Below, piece after piece: positions 1-8,339 of a DNA stretch of 64,000 nucleotides. How positions within the stretch are numbered: the first letter of the stretch is position 1; every line of letters starts with the position of its first letter. The notes under the pieces were generated by a model. The model had not been told where the DNA came from, ran no database searches, and was given only the letters and a program-made list of their open reading frames with translations. This DNA comes from Amycolatopsis roodepoortensis (GTDB lineage: Bacteria; Actinomycetota; Actinomycetes; Mycobacteriales; Pseudonocardiaceae): NCBI RefSeq assembly GCF_014873915.1, contig NZ_JADBEJ010000008.1, positions 1 to 64,000 of the forward strand, given 5' to 3'. A program made the translations under genes and the position numbers.

Positions 1-398
1 CATAATAAATGGGGTGGGTATGGTGGAAAAATTAAAAAATTATTGGTATATATTGGGGTTTTGGGGTTTATTATTTTGTTTTGGTTATTTTTTTTATTTT
101 TTTATGGTTGTAGAGGTTTTCTTTTTTTGGTTGTGGTGTTTGGTTTTTTTTTTTTGTTTTTTTTATAGAGAGTTTATAAAAATTAATTGATTATATGGTT
201 AGATTTTAAATGTAAAGTATAGAATGAAAAATTAATATATTAATTGTTTGATAGGATTAAAAGATAAAATATGATGATTAGATAAAAAAATGTAGAAAAC
301 TATATAAGAAAGTAAAAAATGGAAGATAAATAAAGAATAGAATAAAGAGAAAACACTAAGTGAATCAAAGTCATCTTGAATTTAGTTAATGACCGAAA
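1..398. other. AT-rich, C-depleted contig-edge sequence, no gene
   Basis: This stretch has long T and A runs and only about five C on the plus strand in its first 360 bases, against very high GC everywhere else. No reading frame with actinobacterial codon use is present. The change to normal composition falls at about 380-400, directly before one arm of a hairpin whose partner arm is missing. I read it as a low-quality or chimeric contig end. A genuine AT-rich insertion is possible but less likely. Confidence 0.6.
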
Positions 399-418
399 CG
401 TCCCTTACCACTCACGAG
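399..418. repeat. Half of a GTGAGTGG-family hairpin
   Basis: The sequence ends in CCACTCACGAG and matches the right arm of the perfect hairpin at 42861-42906. It sits directly after the stop codon of the DUF3151 gene, where the other copies also sit. The left arm is absent, replaced by the AT-rich edge sequence. Confidence 0.55.
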
Positions 419-419
419 G

Positions 420-836
420 TCACTTGAGGCCGGTGGCCTCCGCGGCGGCGGGGTCCGAGTCGGCGAGGAAGGTCTTGCAGCGGTCGTACTCCTCGGTCTC
501 GCCGATCTTGCCGGCGGCCTTGCCGAGGACGGCGAGGGAACGCAGGAAACCCTGGTTCGGGCGGTGCGACCACGGCACCGGGCCGTGTCCCTTCCAGCCC
601 GCGCGGCGAAGCTGGTCGAGGCCGCGGTGGTAACCGGTGCGGGCGTACGCGTACGCGGCGACGGTCTCGCCGGCTTCGAGCGCCTTCTCGGCGAGGGCGG
701 CCCACGCCTCGCTGTAGTCGGGGTGCTCGGCGGCGACGGCGGCCGGATCGGTCCCGGCGTCCAGCGCCGCCTGCGCGGCGGTGTGCTCGGGGAGATGCGT
801 CGGCTGGGGGCCGAGGAGGTTCGTCATACGGGCCAT
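420..836 (-). CDS. DUF3151 family protein
   Basis: This is a small soluble protein of about 138 residues and unknown function, of the DUF3151 family found in actinobacteria. The recognisable core is AYAYARTGYHRGLDQLRR (about residues 61-78), followed by WKGHGPVPWSH and an NQGFLRSL segment. No signal peptide, membrane segment or catalytic motif is visible. The start is uncertain: ATG at 836 (MARM) and ATG at 827 (MTNLLG) are both in frame, and neither has a clear Shine-Dalgarno sequence. In mycobacteria a homologue lies close to fba (from memory), and fba is also near here. Confidence 0.85.
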   Translation of the reverse strand: MARMTNLLGPQPTHLPEHTAAQAALDAGTDPAAVAAEHPDYSEAWAALAEKALEAGETVAAYAYARTGYHRGLDQLRRAGWKGHGPVPWSHRPNQGFLRSLAVLGKAAGKIGETEEYDRCKTFLADSDPAAAEATGLK

Positions 837-854
837 TGTGCCGACCGCGTGTGA

Positions 855-941
855 CTAGAAGAACAGGCTCCCGAGAATGCCCCCACCGGCCAGCACCAGA
901 GCGGCGACGAGGACCGCCGCGACGAGTCGTTTCGGCATCAT
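855..941 (-). CDS. Possible 28-residue single-pass membrane peptide
   Basis: This short frame begins MMPKRLVAA and continues as one hydrophobic segment ending GSLFF. It has a basic N-terminus, one likely transmembrane helix and G/C-rich third codon positions, as in real genes here. A weak AAGG-containing sequence lies upstream. It is 18 bp from the DUF3151 start on the same strand, so the two may be co-transcribed. No family is recognised, and the frame could be chance. Confidence 0.4.
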   Translation of the reverse strand: MMPKRLVAAVLVAALVLAGGGILGSLFF

Positions 942-1050
942 GGCGGCACACCTTGCCCTGCTTCGCACGCCGACCGCAAATCCACCACCCCTACGGGTGA
1001 ACCCCGATTTTCGACCCCGAATGCCCGTCCCGTGATCTGGAGCAGGGAAG

Positions 1051-2277
1051 ATGGCCCGCATGACAAAGGCGACAGAAGTGACCGGGGACCTTTCGCCGGG
1101 TGTCATCCCCCGCAGCCCGATCGCGAAGACCAGGCTGTTCTTCCAGCTCCACTGGCACCGCGGCGCGCCGGGACAGGCGACGCCGGACTGGGTCCTGAAC
1201 TTCTGCTACTCGATGTGGCTGGCGGCGTTCGCCTTCAAGCTGGTGGGCTCGTCGTGGGACATGTCGTGGCATTTCATGTGGCTGCGCGACGACCTCGCCC
1301 CGCCGCACCTGATCAACACCGTCGGCACGGTGATCATCATGGTGCTGGTGGCGATCCACAGCTACACCGGGCTCGGCGCCGACCGGCGGTCACTGCGGCT
1401 GATGCAGATCGGGCTCGTGGTGTTCCTCATCGCGGCGCCGCTGGACGTCATCAACCACCGCGTCAACGGTCTCGACCTGACCGCGTGGAGCCCGTCGCAC
1501 ATGATGCTCTACATCGGAACGGGCATCATGCAGGCCGGCGTGATCATGGGCTGGCTGAAGTACGCCAAGCCCGGCCGCCTGCGCACCGGTGTCCTGATCG
1601 GACTGTGGGCGTTCTTCCTGGAGAACACGTTCTTCCCGAACGGTCAGCAGGAGTACGGCATCCTCGGCCTGCGCGCCTGGGAGCGTGGCGCGCCCGAGGC
1701 CGAGCCCGAGCTGCTGAACTTCGCCGCCAACCAGATCGGGCATCCGGTCGACCGGGTGGCCGTCGAGTACTTCACGATGCCGATCGACGACTGGGTCTAC
1801 CCGCTGTGGGGTATCGGCGTGATGGCGCTGATCTTCGCGCTGGCGCGGCACACCACCGGCTTCCGCTGGGCCGGGACGACGGTCGCCGCCGCCTACCTCG
1901 CGTACCGGCTGGTGATGTGGCCACTGCTGCTCGGGATGGGGTTCCCGATCTCGACCGTGCCGTTCTACCTGCTGGCCGTCGGCCTCGCCGTCGACCTGGC
2001 GTTCCGCATCGGCCGGGGTCATCCGCTGCTGACGGCGGGCGCGGGCGCGCTGCTGGTGACGGCGTTCGGCTACGGGATGCTGTGGGTGCAGTCGCAGTTC
2101 CGGCCGTGGATCCTCGGTGACGCGCAGACGGAGTCGGCGCCGCCGGTGGCCTACTGGACGGCCGCCGTCTGCCTGGTCGGCGTCGGCGTGCTGTGGGCCG
2201 TGGCCGGTCCGGGGACGAGGGCGATGAACTCGCTGCTGGAGAAGCGCCGCGAGAAGACGACGCTTCCGGCCGCCTGA
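1051..2277 (+). CDS. Polytopic membrane protein with conserved-looking His motifs
   Basis: This 408-residue integral membrane protein has roughly ten hydrophobic helices. Three segments near the first helices carry polar residues unusual for a membrane: WDMSWHFMW (about 70-78), PPHLINTVG (about 85-93) and WSPSHMMLYIG (about 150-160). His residues spaced this way can bind metal or heme, but that is inference. I do not recognise a named family. The ATG at 1051 has GGAGCAGGGAAG upstream; ATG 1060 is an alternative. The gene converges on fba, with a perfect hairpin between them. Confidence 0.75.
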   Translation: MARMTKATEVTGDLSPGVIPRSPIAKTRLFFQLHWHRGAPGQATPDWVLNFCYSMWLAAFAFKLVGSSWDMSWHFMWLRDDLAPPHLINTVGTVIIMVLVAIHSYTGLGADRRSLRLMQIGLVVFLIAAPLDVINHRVNGLDLTAWSPSHMMLYIGTGIMQAGVIMGWLKYAKPGRLRTGVLIGLWAFFLENTFFPNGQQEYGILGLRAWERGAPEAEPELLNFAANQIGHPVDRVAVEYFTMPIDDWVYPLWGIGVMALIFALARHTTGFRWAGTTVAAAYLAYRLVMWPLLLGMGFPISTVPFYLLAVGLAVDLAFRIGRGHPLLTAGAGALLVTAFGYGMLWVQSQFRPWILGDAQTESAPPVAYWTAAVCLVGVGVLWAVAGPGTRAMNSLLEKRREKTTLPAA

Positions 2278-2285
2278 GGCTCCGA

Positions 2286-2340
2286 GTACGTGAAGGCCCC
2301 CTTCACTGCGCTAGACGCAGTGAAGGGGGCCTTCACGTAC
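2286..2340. terminator. Perfect 25-bp-arm hairpin, GAAGGCCCCCTTC family
   Basis: The arms at 2286-2310 and 2316-2340 are exact reverse complements with a 5-nt loop (CTAGA). Each arm contains TGAAGGCCCCCTTCACTGCG. It lies between the convergent membrane-protein gene and fba, so it probably terminates transcription from both sides. Near-identical architecture occurs at 13691-13745. Confidence 0.8.
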
Positions 2341-2342
2341 TT

Positions 2343-2364
2343 CCGCATTCAGAGGACTAAACGC
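2343..2364 (-). repeat. Single 22-bp unit of the TTTAGTCCTCTGAATGCGG family
   Basis: On the minus strand this reads as the consensus unit whose last 20 bases are GTTTAGTCCTCTGAATGCGG. It follows the hairpin at 2286-2340 and lies just past the end of fba. Identical or near-identical units occur at 30063 and 51841, and paired units at 5280, 17428 and 24159. Confidence 0.75.
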
Positions 2365-2372
2365 GTACTGGG

Positions 2373-3401
2373 TCAGAGCTTCTTGCCCGCCGAGCCCAGC
2401 GACTGAGCGGCCTCGACGACGCGCGCGGCCATGCCGGCCTCGGCGGCCTTCAGGTAGCTACGCGGGTCGTAGACCTTCTTGTTGCCGACCTCGCCGTCGA
2501 TCTTCAGGACGCCGTCGTAGTTCTTGAAGAAGTGGTCCGCGATGGGCCGGGTGAAGGCGTACTGCGTGTCGGTGTCGACGTTCATCTTCACGACGCCGTA
2601 CGACACCGCCTCGCGGATCTCCTCCGGCAGCGAGCCGGAACCGCCGTGGAACACCAGCTCGAACGGCTTCGAGCCGGCCGCGAGGCCGAGCTTCTTCGCC
2701 GCCGCCTCCTGGCCGCCCTTGAGCACGTCCGGACGCAGCTTCACGTTGCCGGGCTTGTAGACGCCGTGCACGTTGCCGAAGGTCGCGGCCAGCAGGTAGC
2801 GGCCGTTCTCGCCGGAGCCGAGCGCGTCGATCGTCTTCAGGAAGTCGCCCTCGGCGGTGTACAGCTTCTCGTTGATCTCGGCCTCGACGCCGTCTTCCTC
2901 GCCGCCGACGACGCCGATCTCGACCTCGAGGATGATGTTCGCGGCCGCGGCCTTGGCGAGCAGCTCCTGCGCGATCTCGAGGTTCTCGTCGAGGTCGATC
3001 GCGGAGCCGTCCCACATGTGGCTCTGGAACAGCGGGTGCTGGCCGTTCTTGACCCGCTCCGCCGAGATCTCGATCAACGGGCGGACGAAGCCGTCGAGCT
3101 TGTCCTTCGGGCAGTGGTCGGTGTGCAGCGCGACGTTGACGTCGTACTTGGCGGCGACGACCTGGGCGAACTCGGCGAGCGCGACCGAACCGGTCACCAT
3201 GTCCTTGACCTTCTGGCCGGACGCGAACTCGGCGCCGCCGGTGGAGAACTGGATGATCCCGTCGCTCTCCGCCTCGGCGAACCCGCGGATGGCGGCGTTC
3301 AGGGTCTCCGACGAGGTCACGTTGATGGCCGGGTAGGCGAATTCGTTCGCCTTCGCCCGGTCGAGCATCTCCGCGTAGACCTCGGGGGTGGCGATGGGCA
3401 T
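2373..3401 (-). CDS. fba: Class II fructose-bisphosphate aldolase
   Basis: This zinc-dependent enzyme interconverts fructose-1,6-bisphosphate with dihydroxyacetone phosphate and glyceraldehyde-3-phosphate in glycolysis and gluconeogenesis. The 342-residue protein is full length for the type found in mycobacteria. HTDHCPKDKLDGF at residues 93-105 holds the catalytic Asp95 and metal-binding His96; GNVHGVYKPG and FHGGSGS carry the later metal and phosphate ligands. The ATG at 3401 follows a good AGGAGGAG ribosome binding site. It is transcribed alone. Confidence 0.97.
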   Translation of the reverse strand: MPIATPEVYAEMLDRAKANEFAYPAINVTSSETLNAAIRGFAEAESDGIIQFSTGGAEFASGQKVKDMVTGSVALAEFAQVVAAKYDVNVALHTDHCPKDKLDGFVRPLIEISAERVKNGQHPLFQSHMWDGSAIDLDENLEIAQELLAKAAAANIILEVEIGVVGGEEDGVEAEINEKLYTAEGDFLKTIDALGSGENGRYLLAATFGNVHGVYKPGNVKLRPDVLKGGQEAAAKKLGLAAGSKPFELVFHGGSGSLPEEIREAVSYGVVKMNVDTDTQYAFTRPIADHFFKNYDGVLKIDGEVGNKKVYDPRSYLKAAEAGMAARVVEAAQSLGSAGKKL

Positions 3402-3484
3402 CGTTTACTCCTCCTCGAAGCAGGCTGGTGCACCTCTCGGCCGCATCGTACGAGGTCGGCCGGGAGGTGCCTACAGCCGTCGCG

Positions 3485-4306
3485 TCAGAGGAGGACGGCG
3501 GCGAGCGCCCGGTAGACCGGCAGGGGGTCGGAGTTCAGTACCTGGATGTTGACGTGGTCCGCCCCGGCCTCGATATGCGCGGTGACGCCGCGGGCGACCG
3601 TCTCGGCGTCGCCGTGCACGGCCAGCGCGTCGACCAGCTTGTCGCTGCCCTCGCCCGCCAGGTCCTCGTCGGTGAAACCGAGTTTCCGCAGGGAGTTCGT
3701 GTAGTTGACGAGGCCGAGGTAGAACTTGACGGTGCCCCGCCCGATCTCACGGGCCTTCGCCGGGTCGGTCTCGAGGACGACCTTCTGTTCAGGCGCGAGC
3801 AGCGGCCCCTCCCCGAGGAATTCGCGCGCCTGACGCGTGTGCTCGGGCGTCATCAGGTACGGGTGGGCGCCCGCCGTGCGGTCACCTGCGAGTTTGATCA
3901 CCTTCGGGCCGAGCGCGGCGAGCGCGCGGCCTTCGACGGGCACTCCGGCGGCGTCGAGCGCGTCGAGGTACTCGACCAGCGCCGCGTACGGCTTCTTGAA
4001 CTCCGCGGTGTGCTCGCGGTGCCCGGCGCCGATGCCGAGCAGGAAGCGGCCCGGGTGCTTCGCCTCGATGCGCTTGTACGACTCGGCGACCGTGGCCGCG
4101 TCGTCCTTCCAGATGTTGACGATGCCGGTGGCCACCTTGATCGTCTTCGTCGCGTCGAGCAGCTCCTCCGCCTTCACGAGGTCGCCGTCCGGTGAGCCAC
4201 CGAGCCAGATCGCGCCGTAGCCGAGTTCCTCCAGCTCACGGGCGATCTCCGGGGTGAAGACGGATTCGTGCTGCCAGATGCCGATCCTGCCGAGTTCGAT
4301 TCCCAT
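3485..4306 (-). CDS. LLM class F420-dependent oxidoreductase
   Basis: This 273-residue luciferase-like (TIM-barrel) oxidoreductase begins with GRIGIWQHESVFTPEIARELEELGY-type sequence and carries the LLGIGAGHREH segment typical of the actinobacterial TIGR03620-like group. Such proteins usually use F420 rather than flavin; that is family knowledge, and the substrate is unknown. The C-terminal HIEAGADHVNIQVL is the usual last barrel strand. It diverges from the aldo/keto reductase with only 50 bp between starts, so the two may share a control region. Confidence 0.88.
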   Translation of the reverse strand: MGIELGRIGIWQHESVFTPEIARELEELGYGAIWLGGSPDGDLVKAEELLDATKTIKVATGIVNIWKDDAATVAESYKRIEAKHPGRFLLGIGAGHREHTAEFKKPYAALVEYLDALDAAGVPVEGRALAALGPKVIKLAGDRTAGAHPYLMTPEHTRQAREFLGEGPLLAPEQKVVLETDPAKAREIGRGTVKFYLGLVNYTNSLRKLGFTDEDLAGEGSDKLVDALAVHGDAETVARGVTAHIEAGADHVNIQVLNSDPLPVYRALAAVLL

Positions 4307-4356
4307 GGACCGAGGTAACGCCGCGAAGGGGCGATGTCTTCCCTTAAGTTCGGGGT

Positions 4357-5271
4357 ATGGCGAAACTCGGGAACACCGACCTCGACGTCCGTGGGATCAA
4401 CCTCGGCGGGAACGTCTTCGGCTGGACCGCGGACCAGGAGCAATCGTTCGCCGTCCTCGACGCCTACACGGCGGCGGGCGGCAACTTCATCGACACGGCC
4501 GACCTCTATTCGGGGGGCGGTTCCGAGACGATCATCGGCGAGTGGCTGAGCAAACGCGGCCGTCGCGACGACGTCGTCATCGCGACCAAGACCGGTATGT
4601 GGGAGCAGCGGAAGGGCCTGTCGGCGGCGAACATCGCGGCGGCGGCCGAAGACTCGCTCCGGCGGCTCGGGACCGACCACATCGACCTCTATTACGCGCA
4701 CATCGACGACCCGGACACCCCGATCGAGGAGACGCTGCGGGCCTTCGACGCGCTCGTGCGCGCGGGCAAGGTCCGCTACGTCGCGGCGTCGAACTACTCG
4801 GCGGAACGGCTGACCGAGGCACTGTCCATTTCGGACCGTGAGGGGCTGGCGAAGTTCGTCGCACTGCAGCCGCACTACAACCTCGTCGAGCGGGACTACG
4901 AACAGGACCTGGCGCCGACGGTCGAACGCGCAGGACTGACCGTCCTGCCGTATTTCTCACTGGCCAAGGGTTTTCTCGCCGGGAAGTACCGGTCGAAGGA
5001 CGAACTCGGCGACAGCCCGCGCGCCGCCCGCGCATCGTCCTATTTGGACGAACGGGGCGAGCGGGTGCTCGCGGCGCTCGACGAGGTCGCGGCCTCCCGC
5101 GGCGTCCCGGTCGCCGCCGTTTCACTCGCCTGGCTGTTCGCGCAGCCGACCGTCACCGCGCCCATCGCGAGCGCCCGCTCGGTCGAGCAGCTGAACGACC
5201 TCCTGCCCGCCGCCGACCTCTCGCTCACTCCCGAGGAGATCGACACCCTCACCGCCGCCTCCGGAAGCTGA
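4357..5271 (+). CDS. Aldo/keto reductase
   Basis: This 304-residue NADPH-dependent oxidoreductase of the aldo/keto reductase superfamily has the full catalytic tetrad: Asp46 and Tyr51 in FIDTADLYSGG, Lys78 in VIATKTG and His115 in YYAHIDDPD. The end has the usual cofactor-binding SARSVEQL. No signal peptide is present. The substrate cannot be read from the sequence. A 63-bp palindrome follows the stop codon. Confidence 0.93.
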   Translation: MAKLGNTDLDVRGINLGGNVFGWTADQEQSFAVLDAYTAAGGNFIDTADLYSGGGSETIIGEWLSKRGRRDDVVIATKTGMWEQRKGLSAANIAAAAEDSLRRLGTDHIDLYYAHIDDPDTPIEETLRAFDALVRAGKVRYVAASNYSAERLTEALSISDREGLAKFVALQPHYNLVERDYEQDLAPTVERAGLTVLPYFSLAKGFLAGKYRSKDELGDSPRAARASSYLDERGERVLAALDEVAASRGVPVAAVSLAWLFAQPTVTAPIASARSVEQLNDLLPAADLSLTPEEIDTLTAASGS

Positions 5272-5279
5272 CCGCCCCC

Positions 5280-5342
5280 GCATTTCGTCCTCTCGATGCG
5301 GTAGTTGACACCACGAACTACCGCATCGAGAGGACGAAACGC
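5280..5342. repeat. 63-bp paired palindrome, TTTCGTCCTCT family
   Basis: The arms at 5280-5306 and 5316-5342 are 27 bp with one mismatch. Each starts GC(A/G)TTTCGTCCTCTCGATGC. The element lies between two genes on the same strand, just after the aldo/keto reductase stop, and may terminate it. Its arms match the intragenic copy at 24159-24220. Confidence 0.85.
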
Positions 5343-5375
5343 GGACTTACTTGCGGGTAGCTTACTCCGGGTAGG

Positions 5376-5388
5376 TTGAGGTACCGTC
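5376..5388 (+). promoter_or_regulatory. TTGAGGTACCGTC element upstream of the SDR
   Basis: This 13-mer differs in one base from TTGAGGTAACGTC at 6820-6832 and lies at nearly the same distance (33 against 38 bp) from the next start codon. The shared placement suggests a common promoter or operator element for the two halves of the redox cluster. This is inference from two copies. Confidence 0.4.
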
Positions 5389-5420
5389 CGAAAGCCTTAG
5401 GGCTCGGACGAGGAGGCAAC

Positions 5421-6311
5421 GTGGCCAAGAACAGCGTGAACGGCAAGGTCGTCCTGATCACCGGCGCCGCGAGGGGCATCGGCGCGGGGCTCGCCGAGCG
5501 CCTGGCCGCGCAGGGCGCGAAGGTCGCACTGGTCGGCATCGAAGCCAAGGAACAGCAGGCCGTCGCCGACAAGATCGGCCCCAGCGCGCACGCCTGGGAA
5601 GCCGACGTCACCAGCTGGGACGACCTCGAACGCGCCACCGCGGGCGTCGTCGAGCACTTCGGCGGCATCGACATCGTCATCGCGAACGCCGGTATCGCGA
5701 CCTCCGGTTTCGTCCGGTCGGTGGATCCGGCCGCCTTCGAGAAGGTCATCGAGGTCGACCTGCTCGGCGTCTGGCGCACCTTCCGCGTCACCCTTCCGCA
5801 TGTCATCGACCGCAAGGGCTACCTGCTGGCGATCTCCTCGCTGGCCGCGATCACGCACGCGCCGGGCATGGCGAACTACGCCGCCGCGAAGGCGGGCGTC
5901 GAAGCGTTCTGCAACAGCTTCCGGGCCGAAGTCGCCCACCTCGGCGTGAAGGTCGGCGTCGCGCACCCGACCTGGATCCGCACCGACCTCGTCGAGAGCG
6001 CCGACCAGCACCCCGTCTTCGGCAAGCTCCGCGCCGGCATGCCCGGCCTGCTCGGCAAGACCTACCCGCTTTCCGTCGCGCTGGACCACCTGCAGGCCGG
6101 GGTCAACAAACGCGCCCGCACCGTGCACGTGCCCCGCTGGGTCGGCGGCTTGAAGCTGATCCGCGCGTTCCTGCCGCCGATCATCGAGATCGGCGCGAAG
6201 GGCCGGATCAAGAAGGCCGACGCCGCGGCGCTCATGGACATCAAGGAGCGCGGCGCGTACGAATCTTCAGTGACCGGCCAGGCAGGCCGGGCCGCCACAC
6301 GGAAGGGCTGA
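5421..6311 (+). CDS. SDR family NAD(P)-dependent oxidoreductase
   Basis: This 296-residue short-chain dehydrogenase/reductase has the cofactor loop TGAARGIGAG near the N-terminus, NAG in IANAGIA, and an active site of ISSLAA followed by ANYAAAKAG (Tyr and Lys). I start it at GTG 5421, which follows AGGAGG at 5411-5416, rather than at the upstream in-frame codon at 5376. The C-terminus is longer than in minimal SDRs. It is followed after 3 bp by the PPOX gene, so they form one operon. The substrate is probably lipophilic given the neighbours, but is unproven. Confidence 0.9.
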   Translation: MAKNSVNGKVVLITGAARGIGAGLAERLAAQGAKVALVGIEAKEQQAVADKIGPSAHAWEADVTSWDDLERATAGVVEHFGGIDIVIANAGIATSGFVRSVDPAAFEKVIEVDLLGVWRTFRVTLPHVIDRKGYLLAISSLAAITHAPGMANYAAAKAGVEAFCNSFRAEVAHLGVKVGVAHPTWIRTDLVESADQHPVFGKLRAGMPGLLGKTYPLSVALDHLQAGVNKRARTVHVPRWVGGLKLIRAFLPPIIEIGAKGRIKKADAAALMDIKERGAYESSVTGQAGRAATRKG

Positions 6312-6314
6312 CGT

Positions 6315-6788
6315 ATGTCCCGTCGCGACCAGATCCGCATGTCACCGGACGAACTCGCCGCCTACCTCGACGAGCAGAAGGTCATCAACGTCGCGACGAT
6401 CGGCCCGAACGGCCGCCCGCATCTGGCGCCGCTCTGGTACTACCCGCACGAGTCCGGCGTCGCGACCTGGACTTATGGCACATCCCAGAAGGCGAAGAAC
6501 CTGGAGCGCGACCCGCGCGCGACCGTGCTCATCGAGGACGGCGAGAGCTACGAGAAGTTGCGCGGGGTCTCCCTCGAAGCCGACGTCGAGATCGTCACCG
6601 ACACGGCCGCGGTCACCCAGATGGGGATCAGCCTCATGCAGCGGTACGCGGGCGCGAAGCCCGGAGACCCGGTGCCCGACGAGCTGTCGGGGTTCATCGG
6701 CAAGCAGGCCCCGAAGCGGATCGGGCTGATCTTCCGGCCGACCAAGATCGTGAGCTGGGATCACACGAAGCTCGGCGGCGCATACTGA
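6315..6788 (+). CDS. PPOX-type (pyridoxamine 5'-phosphate oxidase-like) oxidoreductase
   Basis: This 157-residue split-barrel protein binds FMN or, in many actinobacteria, F420. NVATIGPNGRPHLAPLWYY is the usual first strands and KNLERDPRATVLIEDG the cofactor-side loop. The ATG is 3 bp after the SDR stop, so it is translated from the same message. The reaction is unknown; members reduce biliverdin, flavin or quinone-like compounds. The operator for the following monooxygenase lies directly downstream. Confidence 0.85.
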   Translation: MSRRDQIRMSPDELAAYLDEQKVINVATIGPNGRPHLAPLWYYPHESGVATWTYGTSQKAKNLERDPRATVLIEDGESYEKLRGVSLEADVEIVTDTAAVTQMGISLMQRYAGAKPGDPVPDELSGFIGKQAPKRIGLIFRPTKIVSWDHTKLGGAY

Positions 6789-6805
6789 CGGGTAGGTAGT
6801 ACTAG

Positions 6806-6829
6806 CAAGTAACTGTTACTTGAGGTAAC
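6806..6829. promoter_or_regulatory. Overlapping palindromic operators upstream of the FAD monooxygenase
   Basis: CAAGTAAC-T-GTTACTTG (6806-6822) is a perfect inverted repeat. It overlaps a second one, GTTAC-TTGAG-GTAAC (6815-6829). Both lie 40-65 bp before the monooxygenase start, where a repressor would act. The binding protein is probably of the TetR or GntR type but is not encoded next to the site. Confidence 0.65.
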
Positions 6830-6869
6830 GTCATCTGGGCACGAACGCCTCGAAGTGGAGGATTGCCAG

Positions 6870-8339
6870 ATGACCGAGCGATTCAAGGTCGTGATCGTGG
6901 GCACCGGGTTCTCCGGGCTCGGCCAGGCCATCCAGCTCGAAAAGGCCGGGATCTCCGACTACGTGATCCTGGAGAAGGCGGACGAAGTCGGCGGTACGTG
7001 GCGCGACAACTCGTACCCCGGCTGCGCCTGCGACGTGCAGTCCCACATGTACTCGTTCTCGTACGAGCAGAACCCGGACTGGTCGCGGTCGTTCTCGCCC
7101 GCCCCGGAGATCTTCCAGTACCTCAAGGACGTCACCGACAAGTACCGGCTGCGGCGCAAGATCCGCTTCGGTGTCGAGCTCACCGGCGCGACCTGGGACG
7201 AGACCGCGCGCCGCTGGCACGTGCACACCAAATCGGGTGAGTTCGAGGCCCAGTTCCTGGTCTCGGGCGTCGGCGGCCTGCACATCCCGCAGGTGCCCCA
7301 GCTGCCCGGGATCGAGAAGTTCAAGGGCCAGACCTGGCATTCCGCGCAGTGGAACCACGAGTACGACCTTCGCGGCAAGAAGGTCGCCGTGGTCGGCACC
7401 GGCGCCAGCGCGATCCAGTTCGTCCCGAAGATCGCCCCCGACGTCGACGAGCTGACGCTGTTCCAGCGCACGCCGCCGTGGATCATGCCGAAACCCGACC
7501 ACGCCATGCCGGGCTGGGCCAAGACCGCGTTCCGCCGGATTCCCGGCGTGCAACGGCTTTACCGCAACGCGCTGTACTGGTTCCTCGAAGTGCGCGCCGT
7601 CGGCTTCAACGGTCACCCCGCGATCATGAAGGCGGGCGAGGTGATCGCGAAGCGCCACATCGGCAAGGCGATCAAGGATCCGAAGCTGCGCAAGAAGGTC
7701 ACCCCCGACTACACCATGGGCTGCAAGCGGGTGCTGATCTCCAACGACTACTACCCGGCGATCAACCGGTCCAATGTGGACGTCAACACCGAGGGCGTGC
7801 GGGAAGTCAAGGCGCACAGCGTCGTCGACGGGAACGGCGTCGAGCACGAGGTCGACGCGATCATCTACGGCACCGGGTTCAAGGTCACGGATGCCTTGGA
7901 ATACCTGGACATCACCGGGGTCGACGGCCGCGACCTCGCCAAGGAATGGGCGACCGAGGGGATGCACACGCACAAGGGCATCACCGTTTCCGGTTTCCCC
8001 AACCTGTTCTTCCTGCTCGGTCCGAACACCGCGCTGGGCCACAACTCCGTGGTCTTCATGATCGAGTCGCAGGCGCGGTACGTCGTCGACGCGATCAAGC
8101 TCGCCGACTCGCGTGGCGCCGCCGCGCTCGACGTCCGGGCCGGTGTGCAGGACAAGTTCCAGCGCGAGATCCAGGACAAACTCGTCAAGGGCGTGTGGAC
8201 CCAGGGCGGCTGCAAGAGCTGGTACCTCGACGCGAAGGGCGTCAACCGGACGATCTGGCCGGGCTTCACCTGGCGCTACTGGCTCGAAACCCGCAAGGTC
8301 GACCCGAGCGACTACGAACTCAGCGGGAGGTCGTCGTGA
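6870..8339 (+). CDS. FAD-dependent monooxygenase, Baeyer-Villiger type
   Basis: This 489-residue class B flavoprotein monooxygenase has two Rossmann fingerprints, GTGFSG (11-16) for FAD and GTGASA (176-181) for NADPH. Between them is FKGQTWHSAQW (151-161), matching the FxGxxxHxxxW Baeyer-Villiger signature, though Asn replaces the usual final Pro/Asp. Members insert oxygen next to ketones or oxidise long-chain substrates; the real substrate is unknown. ATG 6870 follows GGAG. It overlaps the next gene by the GTGA at 8336-8339, so it is translationally coupled. It is comparable to the mycobacterial MymA/EthA group. Confidence 0.92.
   Translation: MTERFKVVIVGTGFSGLGQAIQLEKAGISDYVILEKADEVGGTWRDNSYPGCACDVQSHMYSFSYEQNPDWSRSFSPAPEIFQYLKDVTDKYRLRRKIRFGVELTGATWDETARRWHVHTKSGEFEAQFLVSGVGGLHIPQVPQLPGIEKFKGQTWHSAQWNHEYDLRGKKVAVVGTGASAIQFVPKIAPDVDELTLFQRTPPWIMPKPDHAMPGWAKTAFRRIPGVQRLYRNALYWFLEVRAVGFNGHPAIMKAGEVIAKRHIGKAIKDPKLRKKVTPDYTMGCKRVLISNDYYPAINRSNVDVNTEGVREVKAHSVVDGNGVEHEVDAIIYGTGFKVTDALEYLDITGVDGRDLAKEWATEGMHTHKGITVSGFPNLFFLLGPNTALGHNSVVFMIESQARYVVDAIKLADSRGAAALDVRAGVQDKFQREIQDKLVKGVWTQGGCKSWYLDAKGVNRTIWPGFTWRYWLETRKVDPSDYELSGRSS

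Noticed and set aside
2151..2348. Small frames reading KAPF...KGAF through the hairpins at 2286 and 13691
   Set aside because: The peptide is produced by the palindrome itself; it has no ribosome site and overlaps neighbouring genes.
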